The notes under the pieces are model-generated. The model made no database searches. It was not told the DNA's origin and saw nothing but the letters and a program-made list of their open reading frames with translations. Below are positions 23,506 to 32,669 of a stretch of DNA of 64,000 nt, piece by piece (position 1 is the first letter of the stretch; each line of letters opens with the position of its first letter). Made by a program: the position numbers and the translations under genes. The stretch is taken from positions 682,001 to 746,000 of the forward strand of contig NZ_QFBC01000001.1 in assembly GCF_003122325.1 (NCBI RefSeq), given 5' to 3'. This DNA comes from Rhizobium album (GTDB taxonomy: Bacteria > Pseudomonadota > Alphaproteobacteria > Rhizobiales > Rhizobiaceae).

Positions 23506-24474
23506 TCAGTTGTCCTGTGCGGGACGGTTCTGCGACATCTTTTCCAGAACCGCGACGCAGGCATCCAGATCCTGCGATGCAAGATGGGCGTAACGCATGG
23601 TCATCTGCAGGGTCTGGTGGCCGAGCCAGGTCTGGACGCGCCGGATATCGACGCCGCCCTGGACCAACCTGGACGCGCAGGTATGGCGCAGTACGTGGGG
23701 AACCACATCCTTGTCGCGACCGAGGCCGACGTCCTGCTTGACCCTGTTCCAGGCGGTGCGAAAGCGCTGCTGGTCGATGTCGCTGAACGGGCCGCTGCGG
23801 CGTTGCTTCGGGATATCGACGACGTCTTTGGCTCTTTGCGTCAGGGGTACGGAGCGGCTTCTTCCCGATTTAGTCACCCAGAACGTCACCCGGCTGCCGC
23901 TGATGTCGTTCCAGCGCAGTCCGATCGCTTCTCCGAGGCGGGCGCCTGTATCGACCAGGAAGATGCATAGGCGATAATAGGCTTCCGAATGTACGGCGAT
24001 GCCGTCGAAAATGCGTTGCTCCTCGTTGGTATCGAGGAAACGTATCCGGCCGGCTTTTTCTTTTTCCCGTGTAAATTCCGGAAGGCTGCCGATATCCTTC
24101 ATCTTGTAGGCCTTTCGCAGCAATTTGCTCAAGGCCGCCATTTTACGGTTGATCGTCGCGTTGCTGTTGCCCCGCTTGCGGAGCAGACCGATCAACTCAT
24201 CGAGCATATTCTGTGAGAAAGAAAAGAAACTGGGTTCGGCCAACAGATCGTGCAATTCGGAGATGAAATTCGTCACGGTGTATTTATGGCGACCGGGAAC
24301 CCACAATATATCCCCGTATCTCTCAAAAAGAATACGCAGGGATATTTGCCGCGTCTCCCCGACGGATGGCGAGCCCTGGAGCCTATACCGAATATTGTAG
24401 GGCAAGTCTTCGGGAAGGACGTAATCTGCATTGCCACCATGTGGCGCAATAATATTTTCCAAAACGAACTCCAA
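23506..24474 (-). CDS. Tyrosine site-specific recombinase (phage-integrase family)
   Basis: A protein of up to 322 residues with an intact catalytic domain: Arg in TGARLGEAIGLRW, Lys in VTKSGRSRSVPL, the HxxR box in HVLRHTCASRL, His in TWLGHQTLQMT and the nucleophile Tyr in MRYAHL. The N-terminal half has a SAM-like DNA-binding region (NRKMAALSKLLRKAYKM). No ATG is found near the N-terminus; the frame opens with TTG at 24474 without a clear ribosome site, so the true start is uncertain and the end may have been cut off by rearrangement. It lies alone between convergent near-identical porins, with no phage, plasmid or cargo genes, and in AT-richer DNA. Confidence 0.85.
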   Translation of the reverse strand: MEFVLENIIAPHGGNADYVLPEDLPYNIRYRLQGSPSVGETRQISLRILFERYGDILWVPGRHKYTVTNFISELHDLLAEPSFFSFSQNMLDELIGLLRKRGNSNATINRKMAALSKLLRKAYKMKDIGSLPEFTREKEKAGRIRFLDTNEEQRIFDGIAVHSEAYYRLCIFLVDTGARLGEAIGLRWNDISGSRVTFWVTKSGRSRSVPLTQRAKDVVDIPKQRRSGPFSDIDQQRFRTAWNRVKQDVGLGRDKDVVPHVLRHTCASRLVQGGVDIRRVQTWLGHQTLQMTMRYAHLASQDLDACVAVLEKMSQNRPAQDN

Positions 24475-24656
24475 TACTCGGGTCAGGCAGAAAGTGACTG
24501 AGTATCAGGAATTTTGGCAACAGTGAAGCGCCCCTATTATACTCAATTTTGCTCCAACTTTAGAAGCAATACTGATAATAAGGGTCGATTATGATAATGT
24601 CTACTTAGTATTTCGCTCGTTTGACTTACTAAAACAAAAAACCAAGAGACTGGAGC

Positions 24657-24690
24657 ACAAAAGAAAGGAGCCCGGTTTTGCCGGGCTCCA
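24657..24690 (-). terminator. Rho-independent terminator of porin 3
   Basis: On the minus strand GGAGCCCGG-caaaa-CCGGGCTCC followed by TTTCTTTTG, just after the porin 3 stop codon. It differs in sequence from the porin 2 terminator. Confidence 0.85.
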
Positions 24691-24699
24691 ATGTTCTGA

Positions 24700-25728
24700 T
24701 TAGAACGTGCGCTGGAAGCGAACCATGCCGTTCCACTGGTCTTCGTCGATCGTATCCCAGTTGGTGTAGGTGATTTCCGGCTGGATCAGCAGGCCCGGAA
24801 CCGGGTTCCACTTCAGGTTCGCAGCAGCTGCGAAGGTCTCGTTGTCGGTGTAAGCGAGCTGCAGGTTGGCAGCGAGCGTGTCGCTGAACGAGTAGCCTAC
24901 GCCACCCCAAACAGCCCAGTCGCCCCAGCTCTGACCGATCGAGTCGCCGTTTGCGAACTTGTTGACGGTGTCGCCGTCGGAGTTCCAGCCAGCCATCAAG
25001 AAGGCCGACAGAGCGCCGAAGTTGCCGTCCAAACGAGCCTTGATCGCGCCTTCTTCAGCGCTTTCGTCGTAACCGCCGACGACCTTGAAGCCGAAGGTGC
25101 CTGTGGAGTAGCCGATACCGCCGACTACGTCGACCATGTAGTCGTCGCCGGTGCGGCTATCGTCTTCGAGCGAGAGAACAGCCGTGAAGCCGTTGCCGCC
25201 GTCATAGGTGTAGCTGATCTGGTTAACTTCGAACTGACCGTAGGAAATCACGTCGTCGTTGATGATGTCGCCAGCATAGCCGGTGAAGGACGTGAACTGC
25301 GAGTCAGCCAGACCGACGAGGAAGCCGGCGAGGGTGATGTTGGCAGCGATCAGCTTGGTGGTGGTGTGCTGGCCGTCGTTGTAGTCACCGTCGAAGTCGA
25401 AACGGGCAACGATCTGGGTCTTCAGAGCACCGTATTCGGTGTCGCTGGCCGAGTCGAGGTACAGTTCAGCGCGCGAACGGGTGTTCCAGCCGTTGTCGCT
25501 GTTCGGGGTGTAGGAATCAGCAGCCTGGACGTCGAAGCGGACGCGGCCGCCGACCTTGAGGCAGGTTTCCGTGCCCGGGATGTAGAAATAGCCAGTGCCG
25601 AAAGCGTCGCAAACGCGGACATATTCCATGGGCTCAGGCTCAGCAGCTACGATTGCGTCAGCAGCCTGTGCGCCGGAAACTACAGCGAGGGCTGCAGCGG
25701 AGCCGAGAAGAAGGCTCTTGATGTTCAT
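24700..25728 (-). CDS. Outer-membrane porin 3 (RopA/Omp2b family)
   Basis: A 342-residue porin with the same signal peptide, cysteine pair and terminal RFQRTF as porin 2. It is 4 residues shorter because of the variable loop near residue 260. Identity with porin 2 begins in the ribosome-binding region and ends at the stop codon; upstream and downstream DNA are unrelated, so the conserved unit is essentially the coding sequence. That pattern fits gene conversion between inverted copies. Channel specificity probably differs at the loop. The ATG at 25728 lies within a perfect inverted repeat. Confidence 0.95.
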   Translation of the reverse strand: MNIKSLLLGSAAALAVVSGAQAADAIVAAEPEPMEYVRVCDAFGTGYFYIPGTETCLKVGGRVRFDVQAADSYTPNSDNGWNTRSRAELYLDSASDTEYGALKTQIVARFDFDGDYNDGQHTTTKLIAANITLAGFLVGLADSQFTSFTGYAGDIINDDVISYGQFEVNQISYTYDGGNGFTAVLSLEDDSRTGDDYMVDVVGGIGYSTGTFGFKVVGGYDESAEEGAIKARLDGNFGALSAFLMAGWNSDGDTVNKFANGDSIGQSWGDWAVWGGVGYSFSDTLAANLQLAYTDNETFAAAANLKWNPVPGLLIQPEITYTNWDTIDEDQWNGMVRFQRTF

Positions 25729-25752
25729 TTTTGACCTCCAGTCAAAAATGAA
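25724..25752 (-). promoter_or_regulatory. Perfect 12-bp inverted repeat spanning the porin 3 ribosome site and start codon
   Basis: TTCATTTTTGAC-ctcca-GTCAAAAATGAA on the plus strand. In the porin 3 mRNA the loop is UGGAG (the ribosome site) and the start codon is inside the 3' arm. It could hold translation in check, or be a recombinase core site. A 6-base version sits at the porin 2 start. Confidence 0.6.
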
Positions 25753-25925
25753 GTTTTGCACTCATGAGTAAATATTGATCGGACCGATATCCGCCACGGT
25801 TGAAGTCGTCGTATTTGCTAAAAATCTTGTCTCGCAGCCGTGATGGCGGTCGATGCGAGCCTGCTTGCTCCGGCATGGCGGCGAGCGGCGATTGTCGTGG
25901 TGTTTTCGTGCCTTTCGCCGGCGGA

Positions 25926-26819
25926 CTACAGGTCGCCGATGAAACGGAGGATGGCTTCGGGGATGCCCGACAGATGGACGATCGGCGCATGGCCGTGGCC
26001 GGCAACCGTCAGTGCCGTCAGGCGCGGATGACGGCGGCGGATTTCGTCGATGGTTTCTTCCGACAGCAGTGCGGAGTTTTCTCCGCGGATCACCATCAGC
26101 GGAACGGTGGTCAAGGCGTCGAATTGTTGCCACAGCGTCTGGACCGGCGCACTGAGATCGAGGTCCTTCATCTGCTGCGCAATGGCCGGGTCGAAATCGC
26201 CGACCACCTTGCCGTCGATTTCGGCATAGATCGCATAGGCCATGTCCACCCAATCCTGCGCGGTCAGCGCGGTGAAGGCGCGGCCGTGGATGTCCTGCAG
26301 AAGTTTTACGGCGTCCTGCCAGTCCCGGGGTTTTTCGTCGCGGTTGAGATAGGCCTTGATCTGCGCCAGCCCGGCGCCTTCGATGACCGGTCCGATATCG
26401 TTGAGGATGACGGCTTTCAGCAGGGCAGGGCGCATGCCGGCGAGCAGGTGCAGGGTCAGGCCGCCACGCGAGGTTCCGAGGAACACGGCGTTTTCGATGC
26501 CGAGGGCGGCGCAACCGGCGATCACGTCGTCGGCTTCGACCAGCAGATTGTAGTGGCTCTTGTCGTTGTCCCAATCCGAAAAACCGCGCCCGCGATAATC
26601 GAAGCTGACGACGCGCCGCGGCTGTTCTCCCTGGCTCGACAGAAGCACCGCCAATTGATGAAAGTCGCGGGAGTTGCGCGTCAGTCCCGGCAGGCAGACC
26701 AGGGGCGTACGGCCCGCCGTCTTCGGATCGTCATAGCCGTAATCGCGTGCATACAGTTTCAGGCCGTCATGCGTATGAAATGTTCGCGACGAAAAACCGC
26801 TCTCGTAATCCTGGGTCAA
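25926..26819 (-). CDS. Alpha/beta hydrolase
   Basis: A 297-residue alpha/beta-hydrolase-fold enzyme. Visible features are PLVCLPGLTRNSRDFHQLA (oxyanion region), VVSFDYRGRGFSDWD, the nucleophile elbow VFLGTSRGGLTLHLLA with Ser in GTSRGG, the acid region VPLMVIRGENSALL and the catalytic His in VAGHGHAPIVHL. Substrate cannot be told. The best start is a TTG at 26819: AGGAGG sits 8 bases upstream. A TTG at 26858 would add 13 residues without a ribosome site, and the nearby ATG after AGGAGG is out of frame. It lies just downstream of slt on the same strand. Confidence 0.85.
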   Translation of the reverse strand: MTQDYESGFSSRTFHTHDGLKLYARDYGYDDPKTAGRTPLVCLPGLTRNSRDFHQLAVLLSSQGEQPRRVVSFDYRGRGFSDWDNDKSHYNLLVEADDVIAGCAALGIENAVFLGTSRGGLTLHLLAGMRPALLKAVILNDIGPVIEGAGLAQIKAYLNRDEKPRDWQDAVKLLQDIHGRAFTALTAQDWVDMAYAIYAEIDGKVVGDFDPAIAQQMKDLDLSAPVQTLWQQFDALTTVPLMVIRGENSALLSEETIDEIRRRHPRLTALTVAGHGHAPIVHLSGIPEAILRFIGDL

Positions 26820-26894
26820 GTGCCATGCCTCCTGCCGATCCGGTCGATACAGCGGCAATATGTAGACGGCTTCGCGTTGCTCGGAAAGCGAGAC

Positions 26895-28997
26895 CTATCG
26901 CCCGTAGCGCAGATCGTGCTCGATATCGGCTGTTTGGCCGAGCCGGGTCTTGTAGACCTGGTAGTTCTCCATCACCCGCTGCACATAATTGCGGGTTTCC
27001 GAAAACGGGATGCGTTCGATCCAGTCGACGACCTCGTCGATCGGCTTGCCGCGCGGATCGCCGTAACGGGCAATCCATTCGGGCACGCGTTTCGGTCCGG
27101 CATTGTAGGCAATGAAGGTCAGGATGTAGGAGCCATCAAAGGCATCGATCTGCTCGCCGAGATAATGCGAACCGAGCGTGGCATTATAACCGGCATCCGA
27201 GGTCAGCTTGTCCTTGGAAAAGGCGATGCCATGCCGCCCGGCGACATTCTTGGCCGTGCCTGGCAGGAGCTGCAGCAGGCCGCGGGCATTCGCCGGGGAA
27301 ACGGCAGCCGGATCGAAGGCGCTTTCCTGCCGTGCAATCGCATAAGCCAGCGCCTTGCCGGAGGAGGTGATGTTGGCGCTGTCGGGAATGACGCCGACCG
27401 GGAAGGCGAGGGCCGCGACTTCGATGCCGCGACTATAAGCCAGCTTGCCGACCTGCAGCGCCAACTGGTGGCTGCGGCTCTTTTCGGCGCGTGCGGACAG
27501 GATCGCCAGTTCGCCCGGGCTGTCGATCTGCTCGGCCAGCGCGCGATACAGGCTGTCGGCCCGCCAGCCGTGGCCGGCGGATTCCAGCCGGTCAATCGCC
27601 TGCACCGCCTCCCGGCCTTCGAAACGCTGCCGGTCCTCGGCGCTCGGCTTCGGATAGGAAACGTCCAGCCCCTTCTTGCCCAGCCGCGCCGCCGCCAGCT
27701 GGCCGTAGAACGTGCTGGGATAGGCGGCGGCCTTGGCGAAATAATCGGCCGCCTTGCCCGGGCCGCCCTGTTCGGCAGCCCGTCCGAGCCAGTACAGGGC
27801 GCGCGAGGCCGAAAGCGGCCGGTTGGATGTCTGCAGGATCCGCTGGAAATGTTTGGCCGCCGCCGCCGGATCCTGGAGACCGCGCAAGGCGTACCATCCG
27901 GCGTGGAATTCGGCCTCGACGACGTCGGTGGCGCTGCTGGCCACATGCGACGCCGTGATCTGGTAGGCGGCTTTGAATTTGCCCTGGTCGGCAAGGCCAC
28001 GGCTGACGATGCGTTGCTCCGTCCACCATTCGCCGGGATTGACCAGCGCGGCGCGTTCTGCCGGGATCAGCTTCAGCAGGGCGGCAGCCTCGGCATATTT
28101 GTTCTGGCGGCGCAAAAGCTCGATGCGCGCGAAGAGATAGCCGGGGTCGGATTGCCATTTCGCATCGACGGCGCCGAGCAGTTCGCCGGCATTCGCCGAC
28201 TTGCGGATCACCGCGGCCCAGGCCTTGTAGAGCGATTGTGCCTTGCCGAGTTCGGAAAACCGTTTCGCCTGGTCGACGTGGCTGCGGAACATCAGGTAGT
28301 CCATCCGCGCCTTGTGGGTCGAAACCGAGAGGAAGCCGGGAAATTCCTTGATGATGCGGTCTTCCCAGTCCTTGTCGAGCGGCTCGCTGACCCAGAGGCG
28401 CTGCAAAAGCGTGCCGGCCTTGGCGGCCTGTCCGGTTGCGGCCAGCGCGCGGGCAAGCGCAACGCTGCCTTCCACCGTTTCCGGTGTGGTGTTTCCGAAG
28501 GCGGCGATCACGTCGGTTGCCGGCGGGTTCTCGGCATAAAGCGCCCGTTCGGAATTGCCGCGCAGGCGAGACAGGCCCGGCCATCCCTGCAATTCGCGCT
28601 GTGCGGCGGCGATTTCCCGTGACGGCACGCCGCGCTGGCCGGAAACGGCAATCGCCCAGGTGAGGATATGCCGGTCGAGCGAGGCCTTGGGCAGGCTGTC
28701 GCGAACGGCAAGGGCGCGCACCGCGTCCTTGTTCGACAGGGCGTCGAGCCCGGCCTTCAGTTCGGCGCTGGCGGGCGTGAACTGCGAATTCCGCGGAATG
28801 GTGCCGGTCGTCTCCGGTGTCGGCGTGATCAGGCCCATATCCTCGAAAGGTTTGCTTTCCGGCACCGGCACGAAGTTGTTTTCGAGCGGGGAGGCAAAAA
28901 CATTCCAGGCGACGATACCGCCGCCGACGGCCGACAATGTCAGGATGGACCTTATGATCATCCGGGATACTCGCAACAATGACCCTTTGTTTTCCAT
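26895..28997 (-). CDS. Soluble lytic murein transglycosylase
   Basis: A 700-residue Slt-type enzyme that cleaves peptidoglycan glycan strands to 1,6-anhydro-muropeptides in the periplasm. An N-terminal membrane/signal segment (about 13-33) leads to a long superhelical domain of helical repeats (about 75-520). The C-terminal SLT domain (about 530-680) has catalytic Glu in AIARQESAFDPAAVSPANA, then RGLLQLLPGTAKNVA and the tyrosine motif ILTFIAYNAGPKRVPEW. The ATG at 28997 is used; an in-frame ATG at 28961 is possible. It precedes the hydrolase gene on the minus strand and is divergent from dapA, an arrangement conserved in rhizobia. Confidence 0.93.
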   Translation of the reverse strand: MENKGSLLRVSRMIIRSILTLSAVGGGIVAWNVFASPLENNFVPVPESKPFEDMGLITPTPETTGTIPRNSQFTPASAELKAGLDALSNKDAVRALAVRDSLPKASLDRHILTWAIAVSGQRGVPSREIAAAQRELQGWPGLSRLRGNSERALYAENPPATDVIAAFGNTTPETVEGSVALARALAATGQAAKAGTLLQRLWVSEPLDKDWEDRIIKEFPGFLSVSTHKARMDYLMFRSHVDQAKRFSELGKAQSLYKAWAAVIRKSANAGELLGAVDAKWQSDPGYLFARIELLRRQNKYAEAAALLKLIPAERAALVNPGEWWTEQRIVSRGLADQGKFKAAYQITASHVASSATDVVEAEFHAGWYALRGLQDPAAAAKHFQRILQTSNRPLSASRALYWLGRAAEQGGPGKAADYFAKAAAYPSTFYGQLAAARLGKKGLDVSYPKPSAEDRQRFEGREAVQAIDRLESAGHGWRADSLYRALAEQIDSPGELAILSARAEKSRSHQLALQVGKLAYSRGIEVAALAFPVGVIPDSANITSSGKALAYAIARQESAFDPAAVSPANARGLLQLLPGTAKNVAGRHGIAFSKDKLTSDAGYNATLGSHYLGEQIDAFDGSYILTFIAYNAGPKRVPEWIARYGDPRGKPIDEVVDWIERIPFSETRNYVQRVMENYQVYKTRLGQTADIEHDLRYGR

Positions 28998-29220
28998 TAA
29001 CCGTGATCCCCGTTAACGAAACCTTATCACGAATATTAAACTTTGCTCATGTCTCCGTGGTGACCGTTTTCCGGCCGGCAGTGCACGCGCTTTTGATTTC
29101 GGCCCCAATCGCGACATCGACCGTCTCTTCGCTTGTCGAGGCAGGTTTGTCGCTTTATGGTGCGCGAGTTTTAATCATGGAATACGGCCGAAGCATGGGC
29201 GCGGCCTCGAGGAGTTATGC

Positions 29221-30105
29221 ATGTTCAAGGGATCCATTCCCGCTCTCGTCACGCCGTTCACCGCCACGGGCGCTGTGGACGAAGATGCCTTCGCGGCGCA
29301 TGTCGAATGGCAGATCGCCGAAGGCAGCCAGGGCCTCGTGCCGGTCGGCACCACGGGCGAATCTCCGACCCTTTCCCATGAAGAACACAAACGTGTCGTC
29401 GAAGTCTGCATCGCCACCGCCAACAAGCGCGTGCCGGTGATCGCCGGGGCCGGCTCCAACAATACCCGCGAGGCGATCGAGCTTGGCCAGCATGCCGAAA
29501 AGGCCGGCGCGGATGCGCTGCTTGTCGTCACACCTTATTATAACAAGCCGACGCAGAAGGGCTTGATCGCGCATTTTTCCGCGATTGCCGAAAGCACCAG
29601 GCTGCCGATCTTCATCTACAACATTCCCGGCCGCTCCGTCGTCGACATGTCGCCGGAAACCATGGGGGCGCTTGCCAAGGCGCATTCCAACATCATCGGC
29701 GTGAAGGATGCGACCGGCAAGCTGGAGCGGGTATCGGAACAACGCATCACCTGTGGCCGCAACTTCGTGCAGCTGTCCGGGGAGGATGCCACGGCGCTCG
29801 GCTTCAACGCCCATGGCGGCGTCGGCTGTATTTCCGTCACCGCCAATGTCGCCCCGCGCCTCTGTGCGGAGTTCCAGACGGCGACGCTTGCCGGTGATTA
29901 TGCCCGTGCCCTGGAACTCCAGGACCTGTTGATGCCGCTGCACAAGGCGATCTTCCTCGAGCCCGGCCTTTGCGGCGCAAAATACGGCCTGTCGAAGCTC
30001 GGGCGCATGAGCCGTGCCGTGCGTTCGCCGCTTCTGTCGACGCTGGAGCCGGCGACCGAAGCGGCGATCGATGCCGCCCTGCGCCACGCCGGCCTGCTGA
30101 ACTGA
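29221..30105 (+). CDS. dapA: 4-hydroxy-tetrahydrodipicolinate synthase
   Basis: A 294-residue DapA, the TIM-barrel class I aldolase that condenses pyruvate with aspartate semialdehyde in lysine and diaminopimelate synthesis (EC 4.3.3.7). Motifs are [18 protein letters not shown], the catalytic tyrosine in [15 protein letters not shown] and the Schiff-base lysine in [20 protein letters not shown] lies 9 bases before the ATG. It is followed by smpB after 124 bases and feeds the cell-wall pathway acted on by the neighbouring slt product. Confidence 0.96.
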   Translation: MFKGSIPALVTPFTATGAVDEDAFAAHVEWQIAEGSQGLVPVGTTGESPTLSHEEHKRVVEVCIATANKRVPVIAGAGSNNTREAIELGQHAEKAGADALLVVTPYYNKPTQKGLIAHFSAIAESTRLPIFIYNIPGRSVVDMSPETMGALAKAHSNIIGVKDATGKLERVSEQRITCGRNFVQLSGEDATALGFNAHGGVGCISVTANVAPRLCAEFQTATLAGDYARALELQDLLMPLHKAIFLEPGLCGAKYGLSKLGRMSRAVRSPLLSTLEPATEAAIDAALRHAGLLN

Positions 30106-30229
30106 TCGCGACGACGAAGCCTCACCGCTTCGTCTTCACATTCCTGTCACCTTGTCTTACATAGAAGACTTGCCCTTCCGTCCGTCGGCGGGGCAAGTGC
30201 ATCGAGACAGAGTGATCGGATCATCCACC

Positions 30230-30706
30230 ATGGCCCCCAAAGGCAGCCAGCGCACCGTCAACAAGATCGTCGCGGAAAACCGCAAGGCCCGCTTCAACTA
30301 CGAGATCATCGATACCTACGAGGCCGGTCTCGTTCTGACCGGCACCGAGGTCAAGTCGTTGCGCGACGGCAAGGCCAACATTGCCGAATCCTATGCCTCC
30401 GATGAAGGCGAGGAGATCTGGCTCATCAATTCGCACCTGCCGGAATATCTGCAGGCGAACCGCTTCAATCATGAGCCGCGCCGTCGCCGCAAGCTGCTGC
30501 TGTCCAAGCGGGAGATCAACCGGTTGCGTGCCGCGATCAATCGCGAAGGCATGACGCTGGTGCCGTTGAAGATCTATTTCAACGAGAAGGGCAGGGCCAA
30601 GCTGGAACTGGCGTTGGCGAAGGGCAAGAAACTGCACGACAAGCGCGAAACCGAGAAGGAGCGTGACTGGAATCGCCAGAAGTCGCGGCTTCTGAAGACA
30701 GGTTGA
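30230..30706 (+). CDS. smpB: SsrA-binding protein SmpB
   Basis: A 158-residue SmpB, which binds tmRNA and brings it to stalled ribosomes for trans-translation. Landmarks are [40 protein letters not shown], the strand [20 protein letters not shown] and the basic tail [20 protein letters not shown], which mimics mRNA in the channel. The start at 30230 ([10 protein letters not shown]) is the family start; an upstream in-frame ATG at 30152 would add 26 non-conserved residues. Confidence 0.96.
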   Translation: MAPKGSQRTVNKIVAENRKARFNYEIIDTYEAGLVLTGTEVKSLRDGKANIAESYASDEGEEIWLINSHLPEYLQANRFNHEPRRRRKLLLSKREINRLRAAINREGMTLVPLKIYFNEKGRAKLELALAKGKKLHDKRETEKERDWNRQKSRLLKTG

Positions 30707-30714
30707 GGGCGGCG

Positions 30715-31128
30715 ATGCGCAATCTCAAGATCACGGTCGGCCCGCATGTTTTCATGGCCAGGATGGAACTGGAAAAGGCGCCGGAAACCTGCCGCGTCTT
30801 TCAGAGTTTCCTGCCGTTCAACAACCAGACGATCCATTCACGCTGGAGCGGCGAGGCGGTCTGGGTGCCGCTTGGCGATTTCGCCTTTGGTGTCGGCTTC
30901 GAGAACCACACCTGCCATCCCTCCCGCGGCGATATCCTGCTGTATCCCGGCGGTCACAGCGAGACGGAGCTGCTGTTTGCCTACGGCAGTTCGTCCTTTG
31001 CCAGCAAGATGGGCGCGCTCGCCGGCAATCATTTCCTGACCGTGATCAGCGGCCAGGAGCATCTGGAGGCAATGGGCAAGATGGTGCTGTGGCAGGGTGC
31101 CCAGCCGATCCGTTTCGAAGCGGCTTGA
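30715..31128 (+). CDS. DUF3830 family protein (cyclophilin-like fold)
   Basis: A 137-residue protein matching DUF3830. It has the pattern EKAPETCRVFQSFLPFNNQT, IHSRWSGEAVWVPLG and GDILLYPGGHSETELLFAYG, then the small-residue segment GALAGNHFLTVISG. The family is predicted to have a cyclophilin-like beta barrel; no activity is known. The ATG at 30715 has GAGGGCGG upstream. It follows smpB after 8 bases, so the two are probably co-transcribed, and it converges on the chemoreceptor gene. Confidence 0.82.
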   Translation: MRNLKITVGPHVFMARMELEKAPETCRVFQSFLPFNNQTIHSRWSGEAVWVPLGDFAFGVGFENHTCHPSRGDILLYPGGHSETELLFAYGSSSFASKMGALAGNHFLTVISGQEHLEAMGKMVLWQGAQPIRFEAA

Positions 31129-31157
31129 CCTTGCCGCCTCGAAACGCAAGCAGCGGG

Positions 31158-32669
31158 TCAGGCGTAGCGGCGCTGGAAAGACGCGCCGTTTTCCTGGAAG
31201 CGCACGGAACCGGAAACGGTGAAGCTCGCCACCAGGCGTGCCAGCGTATTGCTCGCTTCGGTGAGGTTGCGGGTCGACATGTTGGTTTCCTGGACCATGG
31301 CGGCGTTCTGCTGCGTCACCCGGTCCATGTTGTTGATTGCGGTGTTGATCTCGTTGACGCCGGCCGATTGTTCCTGCGCCGACGAGGCGATGGCGGTGAT
31401 GTGTTCGTTGATCGAGTGAACCTGCTGGCCGATGCTGGTCAGCGCCTCGCCGGTCTTGTTGACGAGTGAAACGCCGAGAACCACGTCCTGGAAGGACTTG
31501 TCGATCAGCGACTTGATTTCCTTGGCGGCGTTGGCGGAGCGTTGCGCCAGTTCGCGAACCTCCTGGGCGACGACGGCGAACCCGCGCCCGGCTTCACCGG
31601 CGCGGGCGGCCTCGACGCCGGCATTCAGTGCCAAGAGGTTGGTCTGGAAGGCGATTTCGTCGATGACGCCGATGATCTGGGTGATCTTCTGCGATGAGGT
31701 TTCGATTGCGCTCATCGCCTGGACGGCCTGGCCGACCACTTCACCGGACCGGATCGCTTCTTCGGCGGAATTGCGCACGACCGCCTGTGCATCGCGAGTG
31801 CGCATGGCGGATTGCTGCGAGATCGCGGTGATCTGCTCGATGGCGGCTGCGGTCTGTTCGAGCGAGCTTGCCTGTTGTTCGGTGCGCTTGGCCATGTCGT
31901 CGGTGGCCGCCGAAAGTTCGTTCGTGTTGGATGAGACGAGCTTGGAGGCGCGGATGATTTCCGAGAAAGCGTTTTCGAGCTTGGCGATCGACTTGTTGTA
32001 ATTCGATTTCAGCCGGTCGAACTGCGGGGCGAGTGACTGGTTGATCGTCGAGGTGAGGTCGCCGGCTGCCAGGCCGTTGAGGGCGCTGTCTAGCGCATGC
32101 ATTGCCTCTTCCTGTTCGGCTTCCAGCCGCACGCGCTCTTCCTCGACCTTCTGCCGCTCCTGGGCGAGAGCTTCGAGGTAGACGCTGATGCCATAGTCCA
32201 TGTCGAGAAAGGCGACCTTCATCGTCACGGCGATATCGCCCGCCACTTTCTTGGCCTTGCGATCCAGCATGAAACCTTTCAGTTCCGCAGTGATGATCGC
32301 GCGAATGATCTCCTCGAGGATAAGTGCGTAGGCGCCGATGTACCACCGCGGCTCAAGGCCCAGGCGTGCGTGCGTGCGGCCGACGGCGGAAACGGCATCG
32401 ACATAACCTTCGTCGATCTTGCCGCCGGCAAGCCGCGACCAATGCTGCTTCTGCATGCTCTTGGCGTGTTGGACATGGGCTTCATTGGCAAAGAATTTCT
32501 TCGTGTCCGGATGCGTCTTCGCCTTAGCGTAGAAAAGGTCGAGCGAACGGTCGAGCGAGCCGACGATGATGGGTGCGATATCTGCAATCGCCCTTTTCTG
32601 CTCGGACCCGAGGCCGAGAAAGTCCATCCTGTCGTTCAGAAGTTTGCTTTTCGAAATATGGCCGCTCAT
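31158..32669 (-). CDS. Globin-coupled methyl-accepting chemotaxis protein
   Basis: A 503-residue soluble chemoreceptor with no transmembrane segments. Residues about 10-170 form a protoglobin sensor domain; the proximal heme histidine is His100 in VGRTHARLGLEPRWYIGAYA. A coiled-coil linker (about 170-200) and a HAMP-like part lead to the signalling domain (about 250-480), with the hairpin tip EIAFQTNLLALNAGVEAARA GEAGRGFAVVAQEVRELAQ that contacts CheA/CheW. HemAT-type proteins sense oxygen and steer aerotaxis. The ATG at 32669 is used; the TTG two codons upstream is less likely. No che genes are nearby. Confidence 0.92.
   Translation of the reverse strand: MSGHISKSKLLNDRMDFLGLGSEQKRAIADIAPIIVGSLDRSLDLFYAKAKTHPDTKKFFANEAHVQHAKSMQKQHWSRLAGGKIDEGYVDAVSAVGRTHARLGLEPRWYIGAYALILEEIIRAIITAELKGFMLDRKAKKVAGDIAVTMKVAFLDMDYGISVYLEALAQERQKVEEERVRLEAEQEEAMHALDSALNGLAAGDLTSTINQSLAPQFDRLKSNYNKSIAKLENAFSEIIRASKLVSSNTNELSAATDDMAKRTEQQASSLEQTAAAIEQITAISQQSAMRTRDAQAVVRNSAEEAIRSGEVVGQAVQAMSAIETSSQKITQIIGVIDEIAFQTNLLALNAGVEAARAGEAGRGFAVVAQEVRELAQRSANAAKEIKSLIDKSFQDVVLGVSLVNKTGEALTSIGQQVHSINEHITAIASSAQEQSAGVNEINTAINNMDRVTQQNAAMVQETNMSTRNLTEASNTLARLVASFTVSGSVRFQENGASFQRRYA

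Noticed and set aside
23506-24474. The recombinase as sign of a prophage or integrative island.
   Set aside because: No phage, conjugation or cargo genes lie on either side, and no direct repeats or tRNA were found; a solitary recombinase fits better.
25800-28622. A 940-codon plus-strand frame.
   Set aside because: Antisense to the hydrolase and the lytic transglycosylase, both of which have clear catalytic motifs; composition is typical of a shadow frame.
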